Shown: positions 1 through 11,865 of the stretch, one piece after another | How positions within the stretch are numbered: position 1 is the stretch's first letter | Layout of the letters: each line of letters opens with the position of its first letter | DNA from: Nicotiana tabacum | Taxonomy: Eukaryota > Streptophyta > Magnoliopsida > Solanales > Solanaceae | Direction: 5' to 3' | Length of the DNA: 64,000 nt | Assembly: GCF_000715075.1 (NCBI RefSeq) | Contig: NC_134095.1 | Span: 7,736,722 to 7,800,721, forward strand | Notes under the pieces: model-generated | Seen by the model: the letters and a program-made list of their open reading frames with translations, nothing else | Databases searched by the model: none | What the model was told of the DNA's origin: nothing | Translations under genes and position numbers: made by a program

Positions 1-860
1 GCGTCACAATATACTGTATAGGGCTCTAAACTGTGGGCAACACCAACACTGGCGTCGTAGTCAGAGCTGACTTGAGCTTTTGGAAGCTCATTTCACACTC
101 ATCTAACCATCTAAACGAGGCACCCTTATGGGTCAACCTAGTCATCCAGGCTGCTATAGAGGAGAACCCCTCCACAAATCGACGGTAATAACCCGCCAAT
201 CCCAAGAAACTCCGGATCTCTGTGCTGAAGTAGGCCTAGGACAGTTCTTGACTGCGTCAATCTTCTTAGGATCCACCTGAATACCCTCTGTTGATACGAT
301 GTGGCCCAAGAAAGCAACTGAACTCAACCAAAACTCACATTTCGAAAACTTAGCATATAACTGGTTGTCCCTTGGAGTCTGAAGAACGATCCAAAGATGT
401 TGCTCGTGCTCCTCTCAGCTATGAGAGTAGATCAAGATATCATCAATAAAAGCAATCACAAAGGAATCCATATAGGGCTTGAACACCCGGTTCATCAAAT
501 CCATAAAAGTTGCTGGGGCATTTGTCAGCCCAAATGACATCACTAGAAACTCATAATGCCCATACCGAGTCTGAAAAGTTGTCTTAGGGACATCGGATGC
601 CCTAATCCTCAACTGATAGTAGCAAGACCTCAAATCGATCTTTTGAAAACACTTGGGCACCTTGAAGCTAATCAAATAAGTCATCAATCCTCGATAATGG
701 ATACTTGTTCTTGATGGTGACTTTGTTCAACTGCCGATAGTCTATGCACATCCTCATCGATCCATCCTTCTTCTTTACAAACAACATTAGCGCACCCCAA
801 GGTGAGACACTGGGTTTAATAAAGCTCTTATCAAGCAAATCTTGCAATTGCTCCTTTAAT
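1..860 (-). pseudogene. Reverse transcriptase and start of RNase H of element A (broken pol)
   Basis: The minus strand encodes the RT fingers and palm: [19 protein letters not shown] near 800-740, then a frameshift near 670, then [13 protein letters not shown] and [13 protein letters not shown] blocks and FIDDILIYS near 445-415, which is the intact catalytic Y/FxDD box. A stop follows at about 413, and coding similarity continues through [10 protein letters not shown] and a connection segment, with another frameshift near 205. The RNase H start runs off the window at base 1. In life it would copy element RNA into cDNA. At least one stop and two frameshifts make it inactive. Confidence 0.85.
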
Positions 861-1028
861 TATTCAACTCTGGCGGGCCATACAGTACATCAGAATAGAA
901 ATGGGCTGAGTGCCCGGAGCCAAATCAATGCAAAAGTCAATACCTCTATCGGGTGGAATCCCCGGCAGGTATGCATGAAATACCTCTGGAAACTCCCGAA
1001 CAACTGGTACGGAATCCATGGAAGGAAC

Positions 1029-1500
1029 CTACGCACTGGAATCACGAACATATGCCAAATAAGCCAAACACCCCTTCTCAACTATACGCCGAGCCTTCAT
1101 ATAAGAGATAACCCTGCTGGTAAAATGACCAGGAGTCCCTCTCCACTCCAATCGAGGCAACCCCGACAAAGCTAAGGTCACTATCTTAGCGTGACTGTCC
1201 AATATAGCGTGATAGGGTGACAACCAATCCATACCCAAAATGACATCAAAATCAACCATATCGAGAAGTAGGAGATCTACATAAGTCTCAAGGCTCCCAA
1301 TGGTCACCATATACGAACGATAAACATGATCTACAATGATAGCATCTCCCACAAGGGTGGACACATACACATGAGCACTTAAAGAATCACGAGGCACAAC
1401 CAAATATGAAGTAAAATAGGATGATACAGACGAATAAGTAGATCCCAGATCAAATAATATTGAGGCATCCCTACTGCAAACTGAAACTGTACCTATGATA
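1029..1500 (-). pseudogene. Aspartic protease (retropepsin) of element A
   Basis: The active-site region reads LFDLGSTYSSVSSYF near 1460-1415, where D-x-G-S is the retropepsin triad context. The downstream family block VDFDVILGMDWLS follows near 1255-1215, then LEWRGTP. It is in the same frame as the end of gag, consistent with a gag-pol polyprotein. The stretch from about 1710 to 1029 reads in one frame interrupted only by stops. The protease would cut the polyprotein during particle maturation. The region is a relic, not a working gene. Confidence 0.8.
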
Positions 1501-3104
1501 ACCGCGTCAGATGACTCAGCCTTAGGCTTGGCTGGAAAAGCATAACATTGGGGTTGGGCCCTACCACTCTGAACTGCATCTCGAGGACGGGCCCTTGCTT
1601 GCTGGCCTCTACCTCTAGCAGCCTGACCTCTACCTCTAATACCTCAACCTCCACCTCTAGTTGTCTGACCCCTACCTCTGGCTGACTGAGCGGGTGGTGT
1701 AACACCCTATGTCGGGACCATGGCACGAGAACCCTGGTGCTGAGAACTGCTTGATGCTCGAGGACAATACCTAGAAATGTGCCTCGAATCGCCACAAGTA
1801 TAAAAGGATTTCAGCTGCTGTGGCTGATGACCTTGAAACTGACCCTGGCGGCCTGAGTAACCACCCTGAAAAATCTGAAGCGGAGGTGCACTGATAAGAG
1901 CTGGTGGTGCACTGTAGGCTAGCTGATCGGAATACTGCATATGAGGGCCACGGCCACCTAAAGTACCGTGAGAAGTCTGAAGTGCTGAATGAAATGGCCT
2001 GGGAGGATGGCCTCTACCAAAAGTACCCAACCTCCAAATAAGGCCCCACTGAATCCACCGGAGTGACAAGGCCTCTTATCAGAACCCTGACCATTCCCCT
2101 GAGCTAAAGCTATCTCAACTCGTCTGGCCACATTGGCTGCATCCTGGAAGGAAATCTCGTTCACTATCTTCTTAGCCATCTGCAATCTGATAGGCTGAGC
2201 AAGTCCCTCAATAAACCTCCTCACCCTCTTTTTCTCGGTGGGGAGTATAAGAAGAGCATGATGGGCCAAATCAATAAAGCGGGTCTCGTACTGAGTGACG
2301 AACATGCTGCCCTGCTGGAGACGCTCGAACTGCCTGTGATAGTCCTCTCTTAGTGTAACAGGAAGGAACTTCTCGAGAAATATATAAGAGAACTGGTCCC
2401 AAGTCAAATCAGGCGACCCAGCCGGTCTGGACAAACAAAAATCCCTCTAGCATTTCTTGGCGGAACCTGACAAACGAAAGGCAGCAAAGTTAGCCCCGTT
2501 GGTCTCCACTATCCCCATGTTACGTAACACCTCATGACAACTGTACAGATAGTCCTGGGGATCTTCTGAAGATGTACCGCCATAGTGAGTGGTGAAAAGC
2601 TTGGTAAACCTATCCAACCTCCACAAATCCTCAAAAGACATAGTTGATCCATCGCTGGTCTATGCTGCAACACCCGGCGGAACTACCCCAACTTGCTGAG
2701 CTATTGGAGTCTAAAACTGGGGAGCCATCTGCTCCGGAGTATGAGTAGCGGGAGTCTAGGCTCCTCCCCTAGCCTGAGAGAGGGCTGGTGCTACAAGGAA
2801 TGTGCCGTTCTGAGCAACACTCTCCATAAAGCCCACTACACGGACCAACGCATCCTGAAGCACTGGGTGGCTATGAACCATTCTGGAACCTGAGCTGGTC
2901 CGGCAGGAACAGTCTAGGCCGAAACCTCATCATCAAACTCCACCTGAGGCTCGCTACTGGTGCTACTGCTCGAGCTCTAGGCTGAGCCCTGCCTCTGCCT
3001 CGGCCTCTGGCATGACCTCGGCCTCGACCTATGCCCCTCGTAGGAGCTGCCACTGGGGGCTCTAATTGCTGCTCAGCTGAAGGAGCGGTACGTGTTCTCT
3101 CCAT
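1500..3104 (-). pseudogene. Gag of element A with one CCHC-type zinc knuckle
   Basis: The start codon at 3104 gives MERTRTAPSAEQQ followed by a Gly-Arg-rich run (GRGRGHARGRGRGRAQ). The central capsid-like block lies at 2434-2100 and contains WDQFSYIFLEKFLP and QYETRFIDLAHHA, typical of plant gypsy gag. A zinc knuckle lies near 1800-1760 as FYTCGDSRHISRYCP. The expected first Cys (two residues before TC) is Phe here, so the knuckle is probably broken. A second RGRGQ-rich stretch leads into the protease. Frameshifts near 2440 and 2060 split it. Confidence 0.82.
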
Positions 3105-3291
3105 CTGCGAGAGAACAAGAGTATAATGTTTAATTAACATTGAGAGATCAAATCGCATGACAGAGAAGAAAACAAATGCATTTGTTTCCTAAAACTCTAT
3201 AGCCTCTGGGGATAAGCACAAACGTCTCCGTACCAATCCCTCAGACTCTACTAAGCGTGTTCGTGAATTGTGAGACCTAGGTAACCTAGTT

Positions 3292-3302
3292 CTCTAATAC
3301 CA
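3292..3302 (-). promoter_or_regulatory. Primer binding site of element A (initiator tRNA-Met type)
   Basis: On the minus strand, TGGTATTAGAG lies three bases inside the LTR end. The usual plant initiator-Met site is TGGTATCAGAG, so there is one C-to-T change. This fixes the LTR boundary at 3306 and the element's orientation. Confidence 0.85.
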
Positions 3303-3305
3303 ACT

Positions 3306-4492
3306 TGCCACGACCCAAATTTTCCACCGTCGGGATCATGATGACGCCTAACGTTTTAGAATTCTAGGCAAGCCAACAGATAAAGATTTATTACGCAAAC
3401 CACTATCCAATTTGATAAATAACAATAATTAAACCAAACTGATTAAAAGAGTGCGAAATTTAATAATAATCCAAGTACTCATACACGACTACCCAAAATC
3501 TGGTGTCACAATTCACGAACTTCTAAGAGTCATTACTCATACTGGCTGAAAGAAAATACAATTGTTCTCGAATTAAAAGAAAACAGAAAACTAGGATAAT
3601 TAAAGGGGACTCCAGGGTCTGCGAACGCCGGTAGATCTACCTTGGGTCTCCTATTGGACTAAAGACAGCAGCTCCACTGGGGTCAACACGGTCCAGTGCC
3701 GAAATCTGCACAGAAAGTGCAGAGTGCAGTATTAGTACAACCCACCCCGTGTACTAATAAGTGTTGAGCCTAACCTCGGCAAGGTAGTGACAAGGCTAAG
3801 ACAGGACACATACATAAACCTGTGCAATTAAACAATATACTAGCACGATACAACTAATAGAAACTAAGAAGAAATTAACGGGAGGGGAAACATGCTAATG
3901 AGGTTACAAGATAATGAATTATGACAATAGAGGAATTTAAACAGCTAGTACACTTTGAACCGGCAATAATAAGTAAACACATCAAACAGAAAATGCACGG
4001 CATCACCCTTCGTGCTTTTACTCTCAACTTCACAAGATAATCAATAATAGAAACGTGCACGGCATCACCCTTCGTGCTTTATCACTCAAACTCACCATAT
4101 AAATAATATAAATATGCACGGCATCACCCTTCGTGCTTTATCACTCTTCCTTACCATATAAATAATAGAAACGTGCACGATATCACAAGTCTTTACACAT
4201 CATACGAACTTGCTCATGATATCAAATCGCCAATTTAACACCAAATCACATGAAATTCTCAATAACACTTCGAAATTTCTATTTTCACAACCGGACGCTT
4301 GAATCACGTCAAATAAACTTTGTTTCCACAAAATTCACAGACATGACTTAAATATTATGTTAAACCTGTACCGGCTCCGGAACCAAAATTCGAGCCCGAT
4401 ACCAACAAGATCAAACATTAATCAATTTCTTTAAATCATTAGATTTTCAGACTTATAATTTTTAATAAAAATTCATTACTCGGACTGGGGAT
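3306..4492 (-). repeat. 5' LTR of element A, inner part
   Basis: The plus-strand end starts TGCCACGACCC, the complement of an LTR 3' end GGGTCGTGGCA followed by the primer binding site. The LTR is cut at 4492 by element B and resumes at 15517. The joined host sequence reads CGGACTGgggat, then ctCCGAATC, which makes a continuous LTR of about 1.48 kb. It is related to the LTR at 63106. No coding capacity is seen. Confidence 0.85.
3992..4190. repeat. 60-bp tandem repeats inside LTR of element A
   Basis: The block GCACGGCATCACCCTTCGTG starts near 3995, 4057 and 4117, with a degenerate fourth start near 4175. Spacings are about 58-62 bp. Units are joined by AT-rich CACCATATAAATAATA-like sequence. 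The copies lie in the LTR on either side of which no ORF exists. Confidence 0.85.
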
Positions 4493-4855
4493 TGTCGCGC
4501 CCCCTTTTTCCCTCTTTGCATCGGAAAATCGGGTTTATGATATTTTGGGTGTAGGACAACTCATTCCTTTTGGGAACTGGGTTTTGCATTTGAAGAGTCG
4601 CCACCTAATGAGTTAAGGTGCATTAGGACAACTATAAAGTTCATTTCTAAGTTTGTTTGATAACCAGAGATGGGGTAAGGGCTTGAAATTATCCTAATGG
4701 GAAGGTGTTAGGCACCCCTCAGGATCCACTAGTGTGGTTCCCGGCCAGACAGTTTTGTGAATTTGTACAATTAGAAAATAGACAAGTATAGGCTCAAGTA
4801 GTAGGGGATTTAGGTTTAAACACATAAGGGTTTGAAAGAACAATCATTAAAGGGC
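4493..4855 (-). repeat. 3' LTR remnant of element B
   Basis: It matches 10873-11235 almost base for base (about 95% by eye) and then diverges abruptly after CAATCATTAAAGG. Beyond that point the left copy turns into protease-RT linker coding sequence, while the right copy continues as LTR. This marks the deletion junction at about 4851-4856. Confidence 0.88.
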
Positions 4856-6331
4856 CTTCCTCCCCATCCTCCTCAAAAACAACACAACAGTCCATATCAT
4901 TGTCTTCTAGGAACAAGTTCTTCACCGCGGCCAGTGCTTCTTCTTCCTCTGACCCATAAACAATGTTGACCTGCTGGAAAGTCTGCTCCAAATGCGGTAT
5001 TGGCTGCTCCAGTGGATAGTAAGGGCCGCGCCATAGTGGCGACCAGTTGTTGAATTCTTTCCAGGTGTACTCATATCCCAGACCAAAAGTGGTGCCATGT
5101 TTCTTGAACTTTATGGGCTTAGCGATTCCTTGGAGGTTCTTTCTGAGACCCTTTACAGGTTCGTACCCACTCCAGTTCAGTATACTCTCAATTTTGTTAT
5201 CCCACAATTTGTCTTTGTTGATAGCATTGACCCGTTCGATTTGGTGGTAAGTTTCTCCACCCACTTTCGTTCTTCCTTCGATTGTCAGAATGGTCTGGTG
5301 ACTATATATATAGGGTTATTGTCATTGCCCTGAATGATCACTTCCTGGTGATTCCATTCGAACTTTACCGCCTGATGTAGCCTTGATGCTACGGCCCCAG
5401 TAGCATGAATCCATGGTCATCCCAACAGCAAGTTGTAAGATGCTGGTACATCTATTACTTAGAAATCGACCTCGAACTAGGTTGGTCCCATCTATAAGCA
5501 TAGAATAATCTCACCAATGGTGGACCTCTGGGAACCATCGAAGGCTTTCACATTGATTGCTCCATCTTTTATCTCATGCAGCCCTTTACCCAACTTCTTG
5601 AGTGTTACTAGCGGACAGATGTTAAGACTGGAACCTTCATCGATCAGGATTCTGGTGATGAAATAATCTTCGCATTGCATAGTGATGTGCAATGCTTTGT
5701 TGTGCCCCAACCCTTCAGGTGGCAGCTCATCCTTGTGAAAGGTTATCTTATGGCTCTCCAGCATTTGTTCTACCATGTTAGACATTTCCCCGCCAGTGAT
5801 GTTGCTTGGTACGTATGCTTCACTCAGCACCATTAGTAGAGCATTCTTGTCTGCCTCAGAATTTTGTAGTAAAGCAAGAATGGAGATTTGCGCTGGTGTT
5901 TTGTTCAACTGGTCGATGACCGAGTATTCCTTGGCTTGTATCTTTCTCCAAAGATCATCTGGACCTGTCTCAATGATGGGTGGCCAGTTGGAGTCCTGCT
6001 TGCTTGACTCAACTAGATGTTCAGGGGTATAGATTCTACCAGTTCTTGTCATACCCTATGCTACAACAGTCTCTTCGAACCTGACCTTGCCTTTCCTCCT
6101 TGCCTCGGTTGTATAGTCCCATGGTACAGCCTTTGTGTGGAATGGTGTCATGGTCGACATCACCACTGGGATTGGCGTGGCTACCCTTACTCCGAACGGA
6201 GCACGTGCCTTGGGTGGTAAAACTAAAACTTCAAACGGTGTGGGTGCATTTGCCAGAGACACGAATTCGACCTCAATTGGTGCTGGTGTCTTTGCAGACG
6301 ATGTCGCTTCAAACTCGAGTAGTACAGACAT
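4856..6331 (-). pseudogene. Protease and protease-RT linker of element B, truncated at the deletion
   Basis: The minus strand from 6331 carries a proline/alanine-rich spacer, then a retropepsin: ITRILIDEGSSLNICP near 5640 (the D-x-G-S site), FDGSQRSTIGEI, and after two stops SYNLLLG.PWIHATGAV near 5425-5390, the usual LLGRPWIH block with a stop in place of one residue. From 5264 a linker contains GYEPVKGLRKNLQGIAKPI and FGLGYEY, a glycine-rich G-patch-like pattern seen before RT in this group. The ORF then becomes acidic (EEEEALAA) and runs into the LTR remnant, ending at 4794. RT should follow but is absent. The unit is inactive. Confidence 0.8.
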
Positions 6332-6333
6332 AT

Positions 6334-8294
6334 TTACTTCAGCATCCCAAATGGTTGAATCTGGACTATGATTGGATTAAGAGTAACTATTGGCTTCTTT
6401 GGGTCATCACCTTCTGCGATCAACCCGATTGACCCCTGAGGATCCCAATCATCCTCTATTTCAATCATGTGGACACCTCTACCTTTGTGGTCTGGCAGAG
6501 GGTTGTTGCAGACATTTGGAGCGGGTTCCTTTGTCACAATAATCTTGTTATCAATTAAAGTCTGGATCTTGTCTTTCAAGGAACGACATTTGTCGATGGT
6601 GTGCCCTTTCATGCCGGAGTGGTATGCACAGGATTTGTTTGGGTTAACCCACTGAGAAGGGTTCTTAGGAGTTGCAGCAGGGATAGGGGTGACATAACCA
6701 GCAGCTTTGAGTCTCTCATACAACTGGTCAATAGGTTCAGCAATGGCCGCATATTGTTTTGGAGGTCTGTGATCAAAATTAGGTCGGGGTCTAGGGAAGT
6801 TTTGGCGTATAGGTGGTGATTGATAGTGGGATGGTTAAACATTATAGGTTTGGTAGACATGAGCGGGTTGGGAGTATCTGGGTGAAGTAGGTTGATATAT
6901 GGGAGGTGGAGGTGATTGATAAGTGGGTGGTAGAGCTTGGCATGAGGGTGAAGGTGTTTGGTAATTTGGGGTTGGCTGATATATGAGTGGAGGTGTTGGG
7001 TAAGTTTGGTATTTGAGGGGGGATTTGGTTCTCTGTGCAACCATTACGGCCCCTACGTCCTTTTTCTTGGACATACCACCAGACTGCAAGGGTTTATTTG
7101 TAGCTTGTAAGGCCTCGAAGTTTGTAACCATTCCGCTTTTGATACCCTCTTCAATCCTTTCACCAATTTGATAATTTCGGAGAATTTGTGGCTCTCGATT
7201 ATCATTAGTCGTTAATAATATTGTGGGTCCTAATCCCGGACAAAGAATATGTTCATCTGTTCTTCCTCTAAGGCAGGTCTGACCTTAGTAGCTTCGGACC
7301 TCTAGCGAGTAGCATACTCGCGAAATATTTCTGTAGGCTTCTTCTTTAGATTATAAATATAGAACACATCTGGCACATTCTTTTTGTTAAACCTGAACCT
7401 ATCCATAAAGTCGGACGCCATGCTTACCCAGCTTGACCACTTCTTTGGATCTTGGCTGATGTACCAGGATAACTCATCTCCTCTCAGACTCCTCATGAAC
7501 AGCTTCATGCGAATTATCTAGTCTTTCCCTACTCCAACCAGCTTGTCATAGTACATCCTTAAATGGACCCTTGGATCACCTATACCGTCAAACATTTTGA
7601 ACTTCGGAGGTTTGTACCCCTCGGGCAGTTCGACATCGGGCTGTATGCAAAGATCTTCATAGTTCAGCCCCTCAATTCCCTTGCTTCCTTCAACGCCATG
7701 AATCCGGCTAGTCAACTTCTTAAGTTCCTCAGCCAAGTTCCTGATGAGCAGGTCTTTTTCATCAGAGTCGGGTGTGCTTAAGATAGGTTAGGTAGAGTGT
7801 GGCATGGTCTCCACGTAGATAGGGGTGTTATGGTGGGTGTGAAAGTGGTCATTTGTGGAGTTTTGGAGTTCTAGGATGAGTAGTGGAGTGTTGTTTGGGG
7901 TATGGCAGGTGTTGCATTGGGTCTTTGGTGGAATAGTATGAAGAGCGGGATGATTCTATTGCTTTGGGATATTTTGAGGCGGTGTAGGGTTTTGAGTATT
8001 GGGAAAGGTGATATCTGGGGTGCTGAGGGAAAATGACAGACTTGCCATATTCCGAACTTAATCGAGCTCTTCTTGGAATTTCAACAGTTTTTGTTCAAGT
8101 TGGGATACATTCTCCTTAGGAACCTGAATAGCATGGCCATTAGTGGCCTCTATCCGTTCAATTGGATTCTCCTTTCTGACATTGTTTAAATCTTCCATTT
8201 TGCCTTTGTTCTTGTTTTTGACAGGACTAAGAGGAGGAGTGGGTGGAGGGCCCCCCTGGATCTCGTGGAATAAGATGATGTTACCAGATTGCAT
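6334..8294 (-). pseudogene. Gag of element B
   Basis: The start at 8294 gives a proline-rich N-terminus and a short predicted coiled-coil stretch (VSQLEQKLLKFQEELD), then a stop. After a Pro/Thr-rich spacer the capsid-like core appears at 7750-7302: FKMFDGIGDPRVHLRMYYD and MKLFMRSLRGDELSWYIS, the retrotransposon gag pattern. A Pro/Tyr-rich repeat region (YQPTPNYQTPSP-like) lies at 7020-6850. A His/Cys knuckle (CAYHSGMKGHTIDKC) lies at about 6630. Stops and at least one frameshift separate the blocks. Gag would form the particle shell. Confidence 0.8.
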
Positions 8295-8614
8295 GAACTA
8301 ACCTTTGTGGAGAAGAATAATAAAAACAAAAGCAAAGAATAAAACAAAAGGTAACCAAGTTAGTGAGGATCATAAAAGGTATTGCAGTATTTAAACACAT
8401 AGTGCGGGAATTCAAATCATGTCCTAATTTTGGGACCTCTTTGTGCCCGAGGTAGGCCTAGCAACAAATTGTTTTGGAGAACTTAGAATGCTAAATGCCT
8501 CATTTTATTGATAGAAATAAACGAATCCCAAATCGACACTAAATAAACAAGAAGTAAAAGTCACTAATGGCCATGGCCTTATTACATTTATAAAGCAAAA
8601 AGATAAACTCCTAT

Positions 8615-10199
8615 CTATTTGGTCCCAGAAGGACCTTCCCCAGATTCGGCATCCTTGGCTCCGTCGAACAGCTTTCCCAACTCGCGAAGTCCCAGCAACA
8701 GATATGCCCTGGCTAGGTATCCGCCTTCTATCCCTTCAGTATTTTGACAATCTTCGACCCCTTTGAGAAACTTTCTCTCCAATTCCACTATGCCTCGCTC
8801 TAAGTATCCTAGTCGCTTGTTGGCACTGACAGCCATGTCCTTTCATTCCTCAATCAGCTTCTGGTTGGATTCTTTATATTTCGCGGTGTTCACTTTCGCA
8901 CTCACTGATCCTTTTGCGCAACTGGTTGTATTTGACTTGTGCTTCGACCCTTACGTCTATAATCATGTGCCCTCGAGCAAACCCTGGTTGGCTTAGACCA
9001 TCATGATTGTGTTCCAAACAACCTGAGTAGAAAGGAGCGCAACCAGCATGATACCTGTCTGGCTCGATGGTATCTCTCCTCATTATGATCTTGCAGTGCC
9101 ACATATGCTGAGCTTGGCACTTGTAAGGGCTATCATCATTCTGGAAGTCAGCCTGGAAATGACTCATTTTGTCGATCATAGGTATAACCTGCTTCCTACC
9201 AGCTTGCCTCAAACCTCGGAGAGGGACGTAAAGGTAGGTTCCTCTTAGACCGATTAGTATCAGGAAAGGTGCATCTCTGGATCGGGAGATGAACTCCTCG
9301 GTCGAAAATCACTCGAACATCCATTGGACCCGTTCCTCAGTGAGATTATCAAATAGCTCAACCCATCCTTTGGCATCCTCCGGATGGGCGAACATATTGG
9401 GTATGTAATTCATTCGCTTTGGATGATGGAAAGCGATGTGATCATCCTAGTCCCTTCGCTGAATCTTTTGTCGGTATTCACCCCTTTGGAGGTGCTCCAT
9501 GAGCCAGAGTTGAAGTAATAAATTGCAGCCTTCAAAGTGTTTTGCTCCTCGGTGACACTTCTCCAAGGCTTGATATATGTCTGCAATGATCATGGGCACG
9601 ATGTTGAATGGCTGCCCACCAATCCCTTCTATTAGGGTCTTAGTTACCATAGCCATCTTGGGGTGGATTCTTGCTTTCTTCATCAGAAACACGATCAGCC
9701 CCAGGAAACAAGATATGAAGACGAAGACACTTCGGTGGATGTGCCCCAAAGATGTGATGGCACGGTAGGATTTGTTGTGACCGTACCTTTCATACATATA
9801 GTCAAAAGGAATGTAGGATTCCTTCAGACACGTCAATTCTGGATTCTTCTTTAAACCCATCATTTTGAGAAAACCCCTGCCTTTGCCGTTCTCAGGCATC
9901 AATAGACCCGAAGTTTTCCACACTAGATCGGTCAATCCTCCTATCTCCTCTAGCAAGGGTGTCATTTCAATGTCCTCAAAGCGGAATACAACTCTTTCAC
10001 AATCCCAAAATAGTATGGTAGCTTCTATGATCTTGTTATTAGGTTGGATCTCTAGAAGGGATGGTAGATTTCCCAGATATTTTTGGACGAGGGTTTGATC
10101 ACTAGAATGAAGATCTTTCCTCCAGCTTAGCAGTCTTGGGTGGATGTTGGTGACCATGCCGAATCTAGGGACTTCGTGCCTCATATTTCTGCAAAACAA
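8615..10199 (-). pseudogene. Ogre-type extra ORF1 upstream of gag
   Basis: The start at 10199 opens 250 codons (MFCRNMRHEVPRFG..., with FRFEDIEMTPLLEEIGG near 9990). The same frame continues after a stop at about 9447 through a further stop near 9311 to 8874, and then after a frameshift to 8615 with coiled-coil-like LGYLERGIVELERKFL. Such an ORF is a known trait of Ogre elements and its function is unknown. The FRFEDI...LLEEIGG block recalls plant proteins grouped as DUF7745, by memory only. The stops fit Gln or Trp codons changed by C-to-T or G-to-A. Its conservation compared with the rest of the element is striking. Confidence 0.75.
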
Positions 10200-10850
10200 A
10201 AGGGTTAGGCCCTTACCCCTACCAAACTCGACTATTTAATATCAACAATTGACATAAAGCATTTAGTTCTCCAAATAAATGCACAGAACGTGTTGGTGTT
10301 CGTTTGGGTTCAGGGAAACCTGGTGGACTTTGGACAAGGCTATCTTAAAGGATCATTATGTGGACAACATAACTGACCCGGCTAGGTTTGACCATAATGC
10401 ATGCATAATTTGAACAGAGTAAGGTTTCTATGGGGTTTTAGACTGGTACCCTTGAGAGGACAACTCAACGGGAAAGACACGGAACCGTCGACTGCACCGC
10501 TGATTGACTAGTTTTACCACAAATATGCCTTTCCAAATTTAGGGGGTAAAAATATAGGAATAACGCAACCACTCATTATAAGCGTTGCTATGGTATTTGT
10601 TTGGCACGAGTGGAGTACGATGTTGAGCATGATTATGCAATAATTAAAATATATTGGCACGTATTTGCACGTTAAGAAAGCGATAAATACAGCAGTTTCA
10701 TAATTTAAAGCGGTACTAAAGGAAAGAAACAAGAAGACATATCAGTTTTACAGTTGAGAAAGATATTAAATGCTTAAAGGAATTAAACAAGTAATTGCAC
10801 ATAAAGAAGTATAAATTCACAAGACAATCTGAAGTGGTAAAAGCCTAAGA
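10200..10850 (-). other. Untranslated leader of element B
   Basis: Between ORF1 and the primer site there is about 650 bp with no ORF showing retroelement similarity. A 72-codon minus frame at 10514-10732 has no recognisable motif. Long leaders are normal for Ogre elements. Confidence 0.5.
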
Positions 10851-10869
10851 TTCCCCAGCGGAGTCGTCA
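10851..10869 (-). promoter_or_regulatory. Primer binding site of element B (tRNA-Arg type)
   Basis: The minus strand reads TGACGACTCCGCTGGGGAA two bases inside the LTR. The complement of the plant tRNA-Arg(UCG) 3' end is TGGCGACTCCGCTGGGA, so all but one of the first 16 bases agree. An Arg primer is typical of Ogre elements. Confidence 0.85.
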
Positions 10870-11865
10870 TGCTGTCGCACCCCCTTTTTCCTTCTTTGCA
10901 TTGGAAAATCGGGTTTATGACATTTTTGGGTACAGGACAACTCATTCCTTTTGGGAATTGGGTTTTGCATTTGAAGAGTCGCCACCTGATGAGTTAAGGT
11001 GCATTAGGATACCTATAAAGTTCATTTCTAAGTTTGTTTGATAACCAGAGATGGGGTAAGGGCTTGAAATTATCCTAAGAGGAAGGTGTTAGGCACTCCT
11101 CAGGATCCACTAGTGTGGTTTCCGGCCAGACAGTTTTGTGAATTTGTACAATTAGCAAATAGACAAGTATAGGCTCAAGTAGTAGGGCATTTAGGTTTAA
11201 ACACATAAGGGTTTGAAAGAACAATCATTAAAGGCGAATTTTAAAATGGAGTTACATTTTTTACAAATACTTGAAAATATAAAAGGAGAGAGGAGTCCTA
11301 GGTTTATTTATAATATGGATCACATTAATGCGATACCCGGTATGACACTCCTCAGAAGAGGGGATACATCTGGTATTAGCGCACCGGTCATCATATCCAT
11401 ATCTACCCTTCCCACCCCGTTAAGGTATTAAAGCGCGGATTGGTCTCGACCTCTGTTGCATGCTATTACCCTTCCCATCCCTATCAGTCCCGGAGAAATT
11501 TAGGACTACTATTCCTATAAGAGGGAGGATATTAGGATGACTCTTAGGTTTTTTAAAAGTAAAAAGACTAAGGCGACATTCAAAATACGTATTACTGCAT
11601 ATTAGGGGAAACAGGTAAGCAACTAAGAGGTTCACATGCACCTCCTCAAGTAAAGCACATACATAGCCTGACTTAAACATATTTTGGGTCAGAATTTAAA
11701 GATACTAAGATAGGAGAAGTTTAGTTGTTGAAGCAAACCAGTTTATTACATAACTCAGATAAGAAGTCTGAATCAGGTCTGCTTGCTGGTTATAGCAGTT
11801 ACTAATTAACAAAGGCGGATTCAGTTTTGTTGTTATCACCTAAGGCTTGCCTAAGTGTATTAGGT

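Noticed and set aside
744..1175. 143-codon plus-strand ORF
   Set aside because: Shadow of the minus-strand protease/RT region of element A.
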